Shown here one piece after another: positions 37,990 to 46,506 of a DNA stretch of 64,000 nt. The stretch is from the NCBI RefSeq assembly GCF_008360935.1, contig NZ_SRXO01000020.1, positions 47,703 through 111,702 of the forward strand. Reading direction: 5' to 3'. How positions within the stretch are numbered: position 1 is the first letter of the stretch; each line of letters starts with the position of its first letter. The DNA comes from Siccirubricoccus phaeus. Lineage in GTDB: Bacteria; Pseudomonadota; Alphaproteobacteria; Acetobacterales; Acetobacteraceae. The position numbers were made by a program, and so were the translations under genes. The notes beneath the pieces were generated by a model, which saw only the letters and a list, made by a program, of their open reading frames with translations, did not search any database and had not been told where the DNA came from.

Positions 37990-38027
37990 CCAGAGAATTT
38001 CAGTTCCGGGTTCCCACCGCTGCTCCA
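37990..38027 (+). repeat. Putative attachment repeat, copy 1 (38 bp)
   Basis: This stretch matches 63790-63827 at 31 of 38 positions, including the last 12 bases (ACCGCTGCTCCA) and the first seven (CCAGAGA). The CTCCA ending resembles a tRNA 3' end. The repeats enclose the second accessory segment. Bases 37898-37989, between htpX and this repeat, hold no gene. Confidence 0.55.
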
Positions 38028-38396
38028 GTCGGTTTCCTCACAATCTGTCTCTTCCGACCAGGGCACCGCGCTGAGGCGCAGGTTTCCTGCGGTTTTCGGC
38101 CGTGACCTTGATGATGCAAAGGCGAAACGAGGGCGGATTTTCTCTCCGGAATGGCGGAGAGTCTCCGGACCTTGAGGGTTGGGCGATTTCGCCAACAAGC
38201 TCTAACGCTCTGATTTTAAATCACCTTTGGCGCAGCCTCGCTGCTCAGATTCAGCATGTCCATTGTCTGACCAAAGAAGCGGAGAACGGAGAATCTCGCT
38301 TCACCCCCGAGCCGCTGTCCCGACGATCGATTGCGTCGATCGGGTCGCCAGCCGGTGACTGTTGGGGGCGATATTTCGAAGCGCTGACTGGCTCTG
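38028..38396 (+). repeat. Island leader module, copy 2
   Basis: Non-coding stretch of visibly lower GC. It aligns with 38397-38732: GTCGGT start, GCGGTTTT-GGC-GT block, TCTCCGGA..GG.GGAGA..TCTCCGGA (an inverted repeat in each copy), TGGGCGATTT, CCAACAAG and CAGCCTC. Function unknown. Confidence 0.6.
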
Positions 38397-38732
38397 GTCG
38401 GTCTTTCTCTAAACGTTCCCCACAGCGTTAGGGTGCGCTGGGCCTCAGATTTCGCGCGGTTTTTGGCGGTCACCCTAAGGGTGAGCGGACGGACTGAAGG
38501 CGCATTCGCTTTCCGGACGGAGGAGACTCTCCGGATGGGCGATTTGTCCAACAAGGTCCAAGCTATTGATACTAAAAAGCTTTCCCCACAGCCTCCCGGC
38601 TCGGATTCGGAATCCTTTTCGTCCCGATTAATCACTCGCCATCGATCGGCACCCGTGCCAAACCGCGACCAAATGGCTGCGGTGATCGACTCCCTGTCGG
38701 GTTACGGTAGCAATCTTGGGGGAAGGTAAGTC
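38397..38732 (+). repeat. Island leader module, copy 3
   Basis: Third copy of the module, adjacent to copy 2 and directly upstream of the Cap4-like gene. Shared blocks with copy 2 are GTCGGT, CGGTTTT-GGC-GTCACC, CTCTCCGGA, TGGGCGATTT and CAACAAG. Length is similar to copy 1 (325-370 nt). Short reading frames within it show no family. Confidence 0.6.
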
Positions 38733-39650
38733 TTGTCGACTAACCGGGCGCCAGCCTCTGTGACCCAGGAGGCTCTCCAACCTTCAAATGCCACCCAAAG
38801 CATAGTCGGCGATAAGGCGCGCGAGGCGGTCTCAGCGCTGAGAGGCTACGCATATCAAGTATATGCAGCCGCGCTCGCGTGGCTGGACGTAGCCGACGAC
38901 GAAGAACTTCACCTTGAGGTCGCGGAGGACTTCGCTTCTGTTGCGCGCGAGGCGCTCCGCGCCACCCAGGTAAAGGACACCCCGGGCACGGTCAGTCTTG
39001 CGTCGGAAGCCGTCCGAAACGCGATCGGTGCTTATGTCGGGCTGGTCGAAGCGAACCCAGGCCGGACGGTCCGGTTTGTATTCCTCACTACAGCCATGAT
39101 CACGCAGGAGCGGAAGCGCGAGCATAGGACCGGCGACGTTCCGGGAATGGAGTTCTGGCAGCGGGTTGCCGACGGGACCGACATGGCACCCTTGCGAAAG
39201 GTCTTGGAAGCCCTCGACCTCGACGCCAAGGCCCACGCATTCATCAAGGCGCGAAATGACGTTCGCCTCCGCGACGAACTGGTCCGGCGGATAGAGTGGC
39301 GGTGCGGCGCTTCGGACATTACAGACCTCGCCAAGCGCCTGCGCGAACGCGTTGCGAGCTACGCCTTCCAGCACCTGAAGGTGCCCACGGCGGAGGGCGA
39401 GCGACTGGCGGATACTGTCTTCATCACGGTGCTCGAGACGAGCGTCATCCCGGATAGGGAAAGACGAGTTCTGCGCAGCGGAAGGCTGAAGGAGGTCCTT
39501 GACGCCGCCTCAAGGGTGGCCGCGCCTGGCAGCGCTGGGCCGAGAGCACCGCCTGCGACGCGGAGGGCCGGCTCGACCTCTACGGCCTGCAGGCGCTGGC
39601 CATGCGGGCGGTGGTCGAGAGCGGCGAGTGCTTCGTCCGCTTCGTCATGA
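38733..39650 (+). pseudogene. Cap4/DUF4297-like nuclease gene, 3'-truncated at a phage joint
   Basis: A TTG at 38733 behind GGGGGAAGG starts a 305-codon frame. Residues ~25-250 resemble the N-terminal nuclease domain of Cap4/DUF4297 antiphage effectors: ALRGYAYQVYAAALAWLDV, then HLEVAEDF and RATQVKDT, which supply E-D and QxK residues of a PD-(D/E)xK-type site. After LKEVLDAAS (near 39490) the frame runs into the portal gene in the wrong frame, giving Arg/Ala-rich junk. The sensor or SAVED-type C-terminus is missing. It was probably a defence gene cut by recombination. The family call is moderate. Confidence 0.55.
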
Positions 39651-40753
39651 CCGCGCCGTCGCTGACGAACCCGATCGGCCTGCGGCTGCAGGTGCTCGAG
39701 GCGGACCACCTGGACACCGCGCGGAACGGGGTGGTGGACGGCGCCCCGACCATCCAGGGCATCGCCCTCGGCGAGGCGGGCGAGCCAGTCGGCTATTGGC
39801 TGCACCGCGTGCACCCCGGCGCGGCGTGGATCCTGCCGGGTTCGGCCTGGCAGAGCAGCGAGCGCATCCCGGCGAGCGAGGTTCTGCACATCTATCGCAA
39901 GCGTCGCCCTGGCCAGCTGCGCGACGTCTCCTGGCTCGCGCCGGTGCTGCTCCGACTGCGCGACCTCGGCGACTACGAGGCGGCGCTGCTGATGAAGGCC
40001 AAGATCGAGGCCTGCCTCGCCGCGGTGGTGACCGAGGAGGGCGACGAGGCCCTGACCGGTGCGGCCGCTGGCCTGCTCCGCGACGCTCAGGGCCGCACCG
40101 TCGAGAGCTTCGAGCCCGGGATGATCCTCTACCGTCGCGGCATGGGCTCGGTGGAGGTGGTGAACCCGAGCGGCGGCGGCAGCCACGCCGCCTTTGCCCG
40201 CCGCGCGCTCGAGGCCGCGGCAGTCGGCGCGGGCCTGACCTACGACCAGGTTTCGGGCGATCTCACCCAGGCGAACTACTCCTCGCTCCGCGCCGGCAAG
40301 ATCGAGTTCCGCCGCCTCTGCGAGCAGGTGCAGTACGGGATGCTCATCCCGATGCTGGTGCGCCCCATCGCGGACCGCTTCCACGCCCAGGGCGCCCTGC
40401 TCGGGCTGTGGGGTGCGGAGATGCCGGACGGCGTCAGCCACGTCCCGCCGGCTCACGAGATGATCGACCCGCTGAAGGACACCACGGCCCTGATCGCCCA
40501 GGTGCGGGCGGGCTTCGTGCCGCAGCCCGAAGCCGCCGGGGCCTTCGGCTACGACTTCCGCGCCGCGGTGGAGATGATCCGCGAGGCCAATGCCCTGCTC
40601 GACGAGGCGGGCATCTCGCTCGACACCGACCCGCGCCGTGTCGCGAAGTCCGGATCGGCCCAGGACGCCGCGCAGATGGCCGCAGTCGAGATCGCGGCCA
40701 CTGGCGCCGCCGCGCCGCCCCGCGCCGAACCAAACCCAGGAGCCACCGCATGA
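39501..40753 (+). CDS. Phage portal protein, lambda-type, 5'-truncated
   Basis: From KGGRAWQRWAESTACDAEGR onward this matches lambda-type portal proteins (LQVLEADHLDTARNGVVDG, WLHRVHPGA, EVLHIYRKRRPGQLRDVSWL). The reading frame is open only from 39501, where it joins the Cap4-like gene, and the first ~100 residues of a normal portal are missing. An internal ATG at 39602 gives 383 residues. The portal forms the DNA entry vertex of the capsid; without its N-terminus it is unlikely to assemble. The stop overlaps the next gene as ATGA. No terminase gene is upstream. Confidence 0.8.
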
Positions 40754-41623
40754 CCGCCGGCGCCTACGACTGGACGGACGACATGCTCAAGATCAAGAGC
40801 ATGCAGAAGAAGTTCCGCGACAGCTTCAACGGGACCGAGATCAACCCGACCCGCTGGGACGTCGCGGCCTCCGGCAGCGGCATGGCGCTCACCGTCGCCG
40901 ACGGCACCGTGACCATCTCCACCGGCACGACCCTCGACGACGAGGTCGTGCTGACCAGCCGCACCGCCTTCACCATCCCGCTCCGTGTGATGGTCGCGGT
41001 GAACCTGAGCCAGCGCATCGCCGGCCAGTCGGTCTGGCTCGAGCTGGTCTCGGTCGATCCGACCTCCGCCCAGCCGGACGGCCGCAGCGCCGCCGCCTGG
41101 CGGCTCGACGGCACCAGCCCGACGCTGGCCAATTACGAGGTGCAGAGCGAGGGCGCGCCGCGGCTCGCGAGTTCGTCGGGCTCGCCGATCCCGACCACCG
41201 TCCCCACCGGCTGGTCGGTGCTGGAGATCGAGCCGACCAACGACGAGTGCTGGTTCCACGGCCGGCAGCTCGACACCACGGCGGCGCGGTCGAACTCCTA
41301 CGTCCGGCACCAGCAGATCCCGGAGCCGAATGCGCTCTACCGCTTCCGGATCCGCGTGCGGAACCGGCAGTTCATCAACGGCATCTCGGCGGTCGCCAAC
41401 AACGGCTCCGGCCTGGTGCGGATCACCCGCGCGGCGCATGGCTTTGCGACGAACGATGTGGTGACGGTGGCGGACGTCTCCGGCGTGCCCGGGGCGAATG
41501 GCACCTTCACCATCACCGTGATCGACGCGAACAGCTTCGATCTCGTCGGCTCGACCTTCTCCGGGGCCTACCTGAACACTGGCTGGGCCTCGGTCAGCCG
41601 GAACCTGGCCCCGGCGTCGATGC
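40750..41623 (+). CDS. Phage virion protein, 5' part (interrupted by inversion)
   Basis: Starts by ATGA overlap with the portal gene. The 291 codons (MTAGAYDWTDDMLKIKSMQKK through GTFTITVIDANSFDLVGSTF to SRNLAPASM) are a beta-rich virion protein of unknown type. At 41612-41623 the sequence enters an inverted segment, and the frame then translates the antisense strand of the protease gene down to a stop at 41991. Its missing 3' part is at 43076-42448 on the other strand. Joined at the 12-bp repeat, the two parts give 501 codons in one frame (500 residues plus stop). Confidence 0.75.
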
Positions 41624-42422
41624 GCTCGCGCTCGGCGCGCTGCGCCTCGGCACGAACCGCGTCGAGGTCCGGGGGCGCGGCGGCGCGCGTGGACTCGGAC
41701 GGCGCGGCTGGCGCGGGACTGGGCGTGGTGGTCACGGTGATCTCCTGGGGCGGGCTGGGCGGCGCAGACGGCGCCGGCGCGGCCGGGGTCTCCGGCGTCG
41801 TCTCGGGCATGATGGGTTCCTCGTCAGGCAGGGCGGGTTCGATCGCCGGCGCGGGGAGGCCCTGCTCTCCCCGCGCACGGACTGCGGCGTCCCGATCCAC
41901 CGGGACCGGCACGACGGAGATCTCGAAGGGCTCCCAATCCACCGCGCGGTGGACGGTCTCGCCAGTCGCGACGTCGGGCCGCGGCTCGTAGCGGTGCACG
42001 CTATAGCCGACGCTCACCGCGCGGAGCGTGCCGTCGGCGATGCGCTGCCAGACGGGCTCGACGTCCGCAGCGGCGGAGAACTGCAGGGTGGCATAGCCCC
42101 GCCCGCGCTCGAGGCGGGCGGCAGTGACGCGGCCCAGCACGTCGCGGGCATCGCCGCGGCGGTGGGTGTTCAGCACCGGGGCCTGGCCCGAGCGCAGAGC
42201 CTCCATGCGCACCGCGTTCGGCGACATCTCCAGCTCCTCGGTGATCAGGCCGAGAGCGGGCACGAAGTTGCGGGCCCGCGCACCGGTCGACCACACCACC
42301 TCGACCGTGCGCGCGGCGCGATCGACGGTGGCAGGCGCCGCCAGCGCGCGCTGCGCCACGATCGGCATGGCAGGGGCATCCGGCGCGGGGCCGCCCCCGC
42401 CCGGTTCGGTGGTCTCGGACAT
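41612..42422 (-). CDS. HK97-type prohead protease (5' part of protease-capsid fusion)
   Basis: The minus-strand frame starts at ATG 42422. The protease domain (TVEVVWSTGARARNFVPALG) has the likely catalytic His in PVLNTHRRGDARD and Ser in LRAVSVGYSVHRY. It is followed by a Pro/Ala/Thr-rich linker and a coiled segment (VRAEAQRAERERIDAG). At 41612 the gene is cut by the inversion. After correction it continues without frame change into the capsid gene at 43089, giving 687 residues. Such protease-capsid fusions are known in siphoviruses, where the protease frees the capsid part. The gene should read on the plus strand in the original order. Confidence 0.8.
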
Positions 42423-42447
42423 GCTGGATCCTTGGTGGCCGGCGCCG

Positions 42448-43076
42448 CTACGGCGCGGCGTAGCCCTGCGCGTTGACGTAGACCTGCGCGCCCGTGGTCA
42501 GGCAGGCGAAGTTCACCGCCGTCGCCGCCGTCCCGCGCAGCGGCGTCGGGAAGGTGATCTCGACCGGGGCTGCCATCGCCGCCGGCAGCAGCTGTCGCCA
42601 GATCACCGTCGCCCCATCCTTGATCACGACCTCGGTCGCCACGGTCGCGTGCGCATTCCGCAGGTCGATCGAGGTGACGTAGTTCCGGATGCCGGCCGCC
42701 GCCGCGGCCCGGAGCACCACGTCGGTGGTGTTGATGATCCCGCCTGCGGCCGCCGCGTACTGCCAGTCGGCCTCCGGGATCGAGAAGGGCTTGGTGACCA
42801 GCGCCCCGATCAGCGTCGCGAGCAGATCGACACCCCGCGCCGTGGTGACGGCGGTCGGGTTGGCCGAATAGCCTGTCGCCGCCAGCACGGGCAGCGCGCC
42901 GCTGGTGTTGCGCGCCTGGCCCCCGACCGGCGTGACGGATGGCGCGATGGTACTGAGGACATTCACGCCCAGCCCCTGGCCTGCGACCGACTGGCCGCGG
43001 CCGGCGGTGATCTCGGTCGTCAGCTCGGCGTAGTCCGCGATGGTGACGAACTGCACTTTCACATCGGTGCTCGCCG
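42448..43076 (-). CDS. Phage virion protein, 3' part (inverted)
   Basis: The minus-strand frame PASTDVKVQFVTIADYAELTTE to YVNAQGYAAP-stop is the C-terminal ~208 residues of the virion protein that begins at 40750. The sequence is rich in Ala, Thr and Val, with ATVATEVVIKDGATVIWRQL typical of beta structure. It has no start of its own; upstream of 43076 the frame continues into the antisense strand of the capsid gene. In corrected order its stop is 25 nt before the protease start. Confidence 0.75.
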
Positions 43077-44341
43077 GCATCGACGCCGCCATCGAGGCCG
43101 CCCGTGGCCTGGTGCCCGCGGACCGCATTCCGCCGGTCCGCAGCGAGGCGGTGGAGCGCGGCTGGTCGGCCGACCAGGTCCGCCGCGCCCTGTTCGACCT
43201 TCTGGTCACGACGGCCCCGAAGCCTTCCGTGCCGGCGCGGCCGGAGAGCGGCCCCGGCTACGACGATCCCGCCATGCTGATCGACGCCATGGCCGAGGCG
43301 CTCGCCGCCCGCTCCATGCCCGGCTACCAGCCGCAGGGGTCCGGCCGGCACGCCGAGTTCATGGGCTGGCGTCCGTCCGACATGATCGGCGAGTTGCTGC
43401 GCGCCCGCGGCGAGCGCAGCGTGCCGCGCAACCCGACGCTGCTCGCCGAGCGCGCCTTCCACACCACCTCCGACTTCCCGGCCCTGCTCTCGGCCGCGGC
43501 CAACAAGATGCTGCTCGCCGCCTACCAGCCCGCGCAGCCGACCTACCGGCAGATCTTCCTCCGCCGCGACTTCCGCGACTTCAAGCCGCACCGGCACCTC
43601 CGCGTCGGCGACTTCCCGACGCTGCTGCCGCTGCTGGAGAACGGCGAGATCCAGGCCGGCACCATGTCCGAGAGCCAGGAGATCGTCCTGCTGCAGACCT
43701 TCGCCCGACGGATCCGCGTCACGCGGCCGATGCTGGTGAACGACGACCTCGGCGCCTTCACCGACTTCGCCGCCGCGATCGGCCGCCGCGTCGCCGACTT
43801 CGAGAACGCCACCGCCTATGGCCTGCTGAACTCCGCGAACGGCGATGGCCCGACGCTCACCACCGGCAACGCCGCGGTGTTCGGCACCGGCGCGGCGCGC
43901 GCCAACAAGGCGGGCGCCGGCTCGGCCCTCGACCTCGGCGGGCTCGCCACCGGCCGCGCCGCCATCATGCGTCAGAAGACCCTTGATGGCCTGCCGATCG
44001 CGGTCGGCTCCTCGATGCGGCTGCTGGTGGGGCCGAACCAGGAGCTGGCCGCGCGGCAGCTCACCGTCAGCGTCGCGGCGACGCAGACCTCGAACGCGAA
44101 CGTCTTCGCGGGCTTCGTCCAGCCGCTCGTCGAGCCGCTGATCCAGAACAACCGCTGGTACCTCTTCTCCGACCCGCTCTCGGCGCCGGTCTACGTCTAC
44201 GGCTACCTGAACGGGGCGGAGGGACCGCAGGTCACCACCGGGCCGGTCTCCGGCGTCGACGGCGTCGAGGTCAGCGTGATCTTCGACTTCGGGGTCGGCG
44301 CCATCGACTGGCGCGGCGCCTGGTTCAACCCGGGCACCTGA
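43077..44341 (+). CDS. Phage major capsid protein (3' part of protease-capsid fusion)
   Basis: From the right-hand repeat onward the frame reads IDAAIEAARGLVPADRIPPV, then a capsid protein with GERSVPRNPTLLAERAFHTT, FRDFKPHRHLRVGDFPTLLP, ESQEIVLLQTFARRIRVTRP and a C-terminal VDGVEVSVIFDFGVGAIDWR. It ends at 44341. In the present orientation an ATG at 43040 could start a 433-residue product, but the first 13 codons are antisense to the virion gene and no ribosome-binding site is seen. In the corrected orientation it is the C-terminal 400 residues of a protease-capsid fusion. Confidence 0.82.
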
Positions 44342-44423
44342 TCCCGGCTCACCCCTTCCATCGTGAACCCACGCAGAGGGTGCCCCCACGGGCGCCTTCT
44401 GCGTTTCTGGAGACCCCGTTCCC

Positions 44424-44771
44424 ATGCGCAACTTCGTCCAGCCGGGCGACAGCCTGGCCGTCGCCGTCCCCTATGCGGGCGGCGTCACCGCCGGCCAGGG
44501 CGTCCTGGTCGGCGCGCTGTTCGGCGTCGCCGCCGTCGACGGCGCGCAGAACGCCGTCATCGAGGCCGCCACCCAGGGCGTCTTCGACCTCACCAAGGAG
44601 CCTTCGCTCGCCATCTCCGCCGGCGCGCGCGTTTTCTGGGACAACACCAACCGCCGCGTCACCACCACCGCCACCGGCAACTTCTCCATCGGCATCGCCA
44701 CTACGGCGGCGCTGGCGGCGGACGCGACCGTCCGCGTCTGGCTCAACCGCGTCCCGGCCTCCGGCGCATGA
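44424..44771 (+). CDS. DUF2190 phage capsid-associated protein
   Basis: A 115-residue protein (MRNFVQPGDSLAVAVPYAGG, GVFDLTKEPSLAISAGARVF, WDNTNRRVTTTATGNFSIGI) that matches the DUF2190 family, small beta proteins encoded next to phage capsid genes and often thought to decorate the capsid. It lies 82 nt past the capsid stop, in the position expected. Its 3' end overlaps the next gene as ATGA. Confidence 0.85.
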   Translation: MRNFVQPGDSLAVAVPYAGGVTAGQGVLVGALFGVAAVDGAQNAVIEAATQGVFDLTKEPSLAISAGARVFWDNTNRRVTTTATGNFSIGIATTAALAADATVRVWLNRVPASGA

Positions 44772-45424
44772 GCGGCGATCCGAAGGCCAGCCGGGGCTAC
44801 CGCAATCGCAACCCCGGCAACATCGAGCACGTCGCCACGAACAAGTGGCTGGGCCTCGAGACGCCGCCCTCGGATGGGCGGTTCTGCCGCTTCCGGTCGC
44901 ACCAGCACGGGATCCGCGCGCTGGCCCTGCTGCTACAGAGCTACCAGGACCGGCACGGGCTGCGCACGGTCCGCGGCATCGTCGCGCGCTGGGCGCCGAG
45001 CAGCGAGAACGACACGCGCGCCTACCAGGCGGCGGTCGCCACGCGGCTCGGCGTTGGCCTCGACGACCCGATCGACCTGCACGACGCGGCGACGATGCGC
45101 GGGCTGGTCGAGGCGATCATCCGGCACGAGCTCGGCGGCATGCCCTACGCGCCGGACACCATCGCGGAGGGCCTGCGCATGGCCGGCCTGGTCCAGCCGG
45201 GCCTCGCCCACAGCGGGACGGTCCGCGCGGCGGCAGGCTCGGTGGTCGCCGGCGCCACGGCCGCGGCAATGGTCGATGCCGTCACCACGCTGGCGCCGCA
45301 TGCCGAGGGCCTGGCCGCAGTGCTGCGCGCACTCGGCCCCTGGGGCGTCGCCGCCGCGGTGATCGGCGTCGCGGCCTGGACCATCCACCAGCGGCTGCAG
45401 CGGCAGCGGGAGGTGACCCGATGA
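44768..45424 (+). CDS. Phage structural lysozyme-like protein
   Basis: A 218-residue protein. It begins GYRNRNPGNIEHVATNKWLG with WAPSSENDTRAYQAAVATRL, the family of phage virion-associated lysozyme-like proteins that open with RNxNPGNI. The C-terminal ~35 residues include a membrane-spanning helix (WGVAAAVIGVAAWTIH). Signal-anchor lysozymes usually have the helix at the N-terminus, so this layout is unusual. It overlaps both neighbours by 4 nt. Together with the next gene it probably forms a lysis pair inserted between head and tail genes. Confidence 0.7.
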   Translation: MSGDPKASRGYRNRNPGNIEHVATNKWLGLETPPSDGRFCRFRSHQHGIRALALLLQSYQDRHGLRTVRGIVARWAPSSENDTRAYQAAVATRLGVGLDDPIDLHDAATMRGLVEAIIRHELGGMPYAPDTIAEGLRMAGLVQPGLAHSGTVRAAAGSVVAGATAAAMVDAVTTLAPHAEGLAAVLRALGPWGVAAAVIGVAAWTIHQRLQRQREVTR

Positions 45425-45696
45425 CGGACCACGACCGCGAACTCGGCACCATCGTCACACGCCTGACCGAGATCGAGCGGCGCCTGGCCGAGGGCGACAA
45501 GGACATGCGGGAACTGACCCGCACCGTCACGGAACTGGTCAAGGCGATGGCCGGCCTGACGGCGCGGCTGTCGCTGGCGGCCGGCGGTGTGCCGAGCGCG
45601 TCGCCCGCGATCCCGGCCACGGGCGCGGCGGCGGCTGGCGGCATCGTCGGCGCAGCGGTCGGCGCGAAGCTCGCCTCCTGGCTCGGGCTCGGCTGA
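45421..45696 (+). CDS. Small phage membrane protein, holin-like
   Basis: A 91-residue protein with an N-terminal coiled coil (ELGTIVTRLTEIERRLAEGD) and a Gly/Ala-rich C-terminal hydrophobic stretch (AAAAGGIVGAAVGAKLASWL). The layout resembles XhlA-type or class III holins. It overlaps the lysozyme-like gene by 4 nt (ATGA). Function is inferred from layout and position. No sequence motif proves it. Confidence 0.5.
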   Translation: MTDHDRELGTIVTRLTEIERRLAEGDKDMRELTRTVTELVKAMAGLTARLSLAAGGVPSASPAIPATGAAAAGGIVGAAVGAKLASWLGLG

Positions 45697-45702
45697 GCCG
45701 CC

Positions 45703-46060
45703 ATGGGCGTATTCGACGACGCGCTGGCGGTGCTCCGGCCAGGCCTTCCTGCGGCCCTTCCGCTCGGGCCGCGGCTTCGTCTGGTGCCTGCCGTTGCGCC
45801 AGGGCGCGGGAACGGGCCGGCGCCGCCGCACCCGGCTGATCGCCGGCGGTGTTGCCGAGGTCGGCACCGCCAACCGCAAGGGCCGCGACGCCTGGGCCCG
45901 TGGCCTGCTCGAACAAGGGATGGTGCCGATGTTCCTGCTCCTGCCGCAGGTGAAGCTCGCCAAGCGGCTCGACGTACGCGGGGCCTCACTGCGCGCCCTG
46001 CGGCGCCTGCCACGGCGCTTCGTGGCGGCCTGGGAGGCCGAGACGGCGAGGACCGGATGA
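45703..46060 (+). pseudogene. Chimera of phage head-tail gene start and DUF6441-type tail gene end
   Basis: ATG 45703 begins MGVFDDALAVL, a typical start of a small phage head-completion protein. After about 11 codons, near 45737, the sequence in another frame is the C-terminal part of a DUF6441-like tail protein: FRSGRGFVWCLPLRQGAGTG, RRTRLIAGGVAEVGTANRKG and RDAWARGLLEQGMVPMFLLL. The middle of both genes is lost. The 3' end overlaps the next gene as ATGA, so that end is in its original setting. Confidence 0.6.
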
Positions 46061-46485
46061 GTGTGCGCGAGACGGCCCTGGCCGCCCTGTCCGCCCGCCT
46101 GGGCGCCGCCCTGGCCGCGCGGAACCCCGCCCCGAAGGTCCTGCGCAACGAGACCGTCCCCCAGCGCCTGCCTGCCGGCGGCCTGGTGGTGGTGCGCGAC
46201 GGCGAGACGGTGGAGGAGACCGCGATCCTTTCGCCGCTTGCCTGGGCGGTCGAGCACCGCGCCGAGGTCGAGGTCGTCGCTGCGACGGGGGCGCTGCTCG
46301 ACGCGCTGCTGGTCGACATCGCCGCGGCGATCACCGGCGACCGCGCCCTCGGCGGGGCGGTCGAGTGGGCGCAGCCCGGTGCGCCGTTCTTCGACGATGC
46401 CGAGACCGAGGGCGCCGCCGCGGCCCGTGCTGCCTCCGTCCCCGTCACGCTGTCCTTCACCGTCGCCGGCTCACCGCTGGCCTGA
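46057..46485 (+). CDS. Phage tail-terminator-like protein
   Basis: A 142-residue protein (MSVRETALAALSARLGAALA, KVLRNETVPQRLPAGGLVVV, WAVEHRAEVEVVAATGALLD, ARAASVPVTLSFTVAGSPLA). It has the layout of small tail-completion proteins that precede the tail-tube gene in siphoviruses of this kind. Start ATG 46057 overlaps the upstream stop. It appears intact. The exact function is inferred from gene order. Confidence 0.6.
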   Translation: MSVRETALAALSARLGAALAARNPAPKVLRNETVPQRLPAGGLVVVRDGETVEETAILSPLAWAVEHRAEVEVVAATGALLDALLVDIAAAITGDRALGGAVEWAQPGAPFFDDAETEGAAAARAASVPVTLSFTVAGSPLA

Positions 46486-46506
46486 TACCGCTCCCGGAGA
46501 CGCCTC

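Larger units (their letters stand above)
41612..43088. other. Inverted segment bounded by 12-bp inverted repeats
   Basis: The left end CGGCGTCGATGC (41612-41623) is the exact reverse complement of GCATCGACGCCG (43077-43088). Both ends lie inside coding sequence. Flipping the segment joins the virion-protein halves as SRNLAPASM-PASTDVKVQF, and joins protease to capsid as AERERIDA-AIEAARGLVP, with both frames preserved exactly. In the orientation given here both genes are broken. No recombinase gene is within the segment; a serine recombinase is encoded ~12 kb away. Confidence 0.85.

Noticed and set aside
37942..38729. Short open frames in the leader modules
   Set aside because: Their translations differ between the repeated copies and lack ribosome-binding sites. 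The conservation is at nucleotide level and not in any one frame.
42245..44431. Minus-strand open frame of 728 codons across the capsid gene
   Set aside because: The part above 43076 is the antisense of the capsid protein, and the low part runs across the gap and the protease in the wrong frame. It has no family signature of its own.
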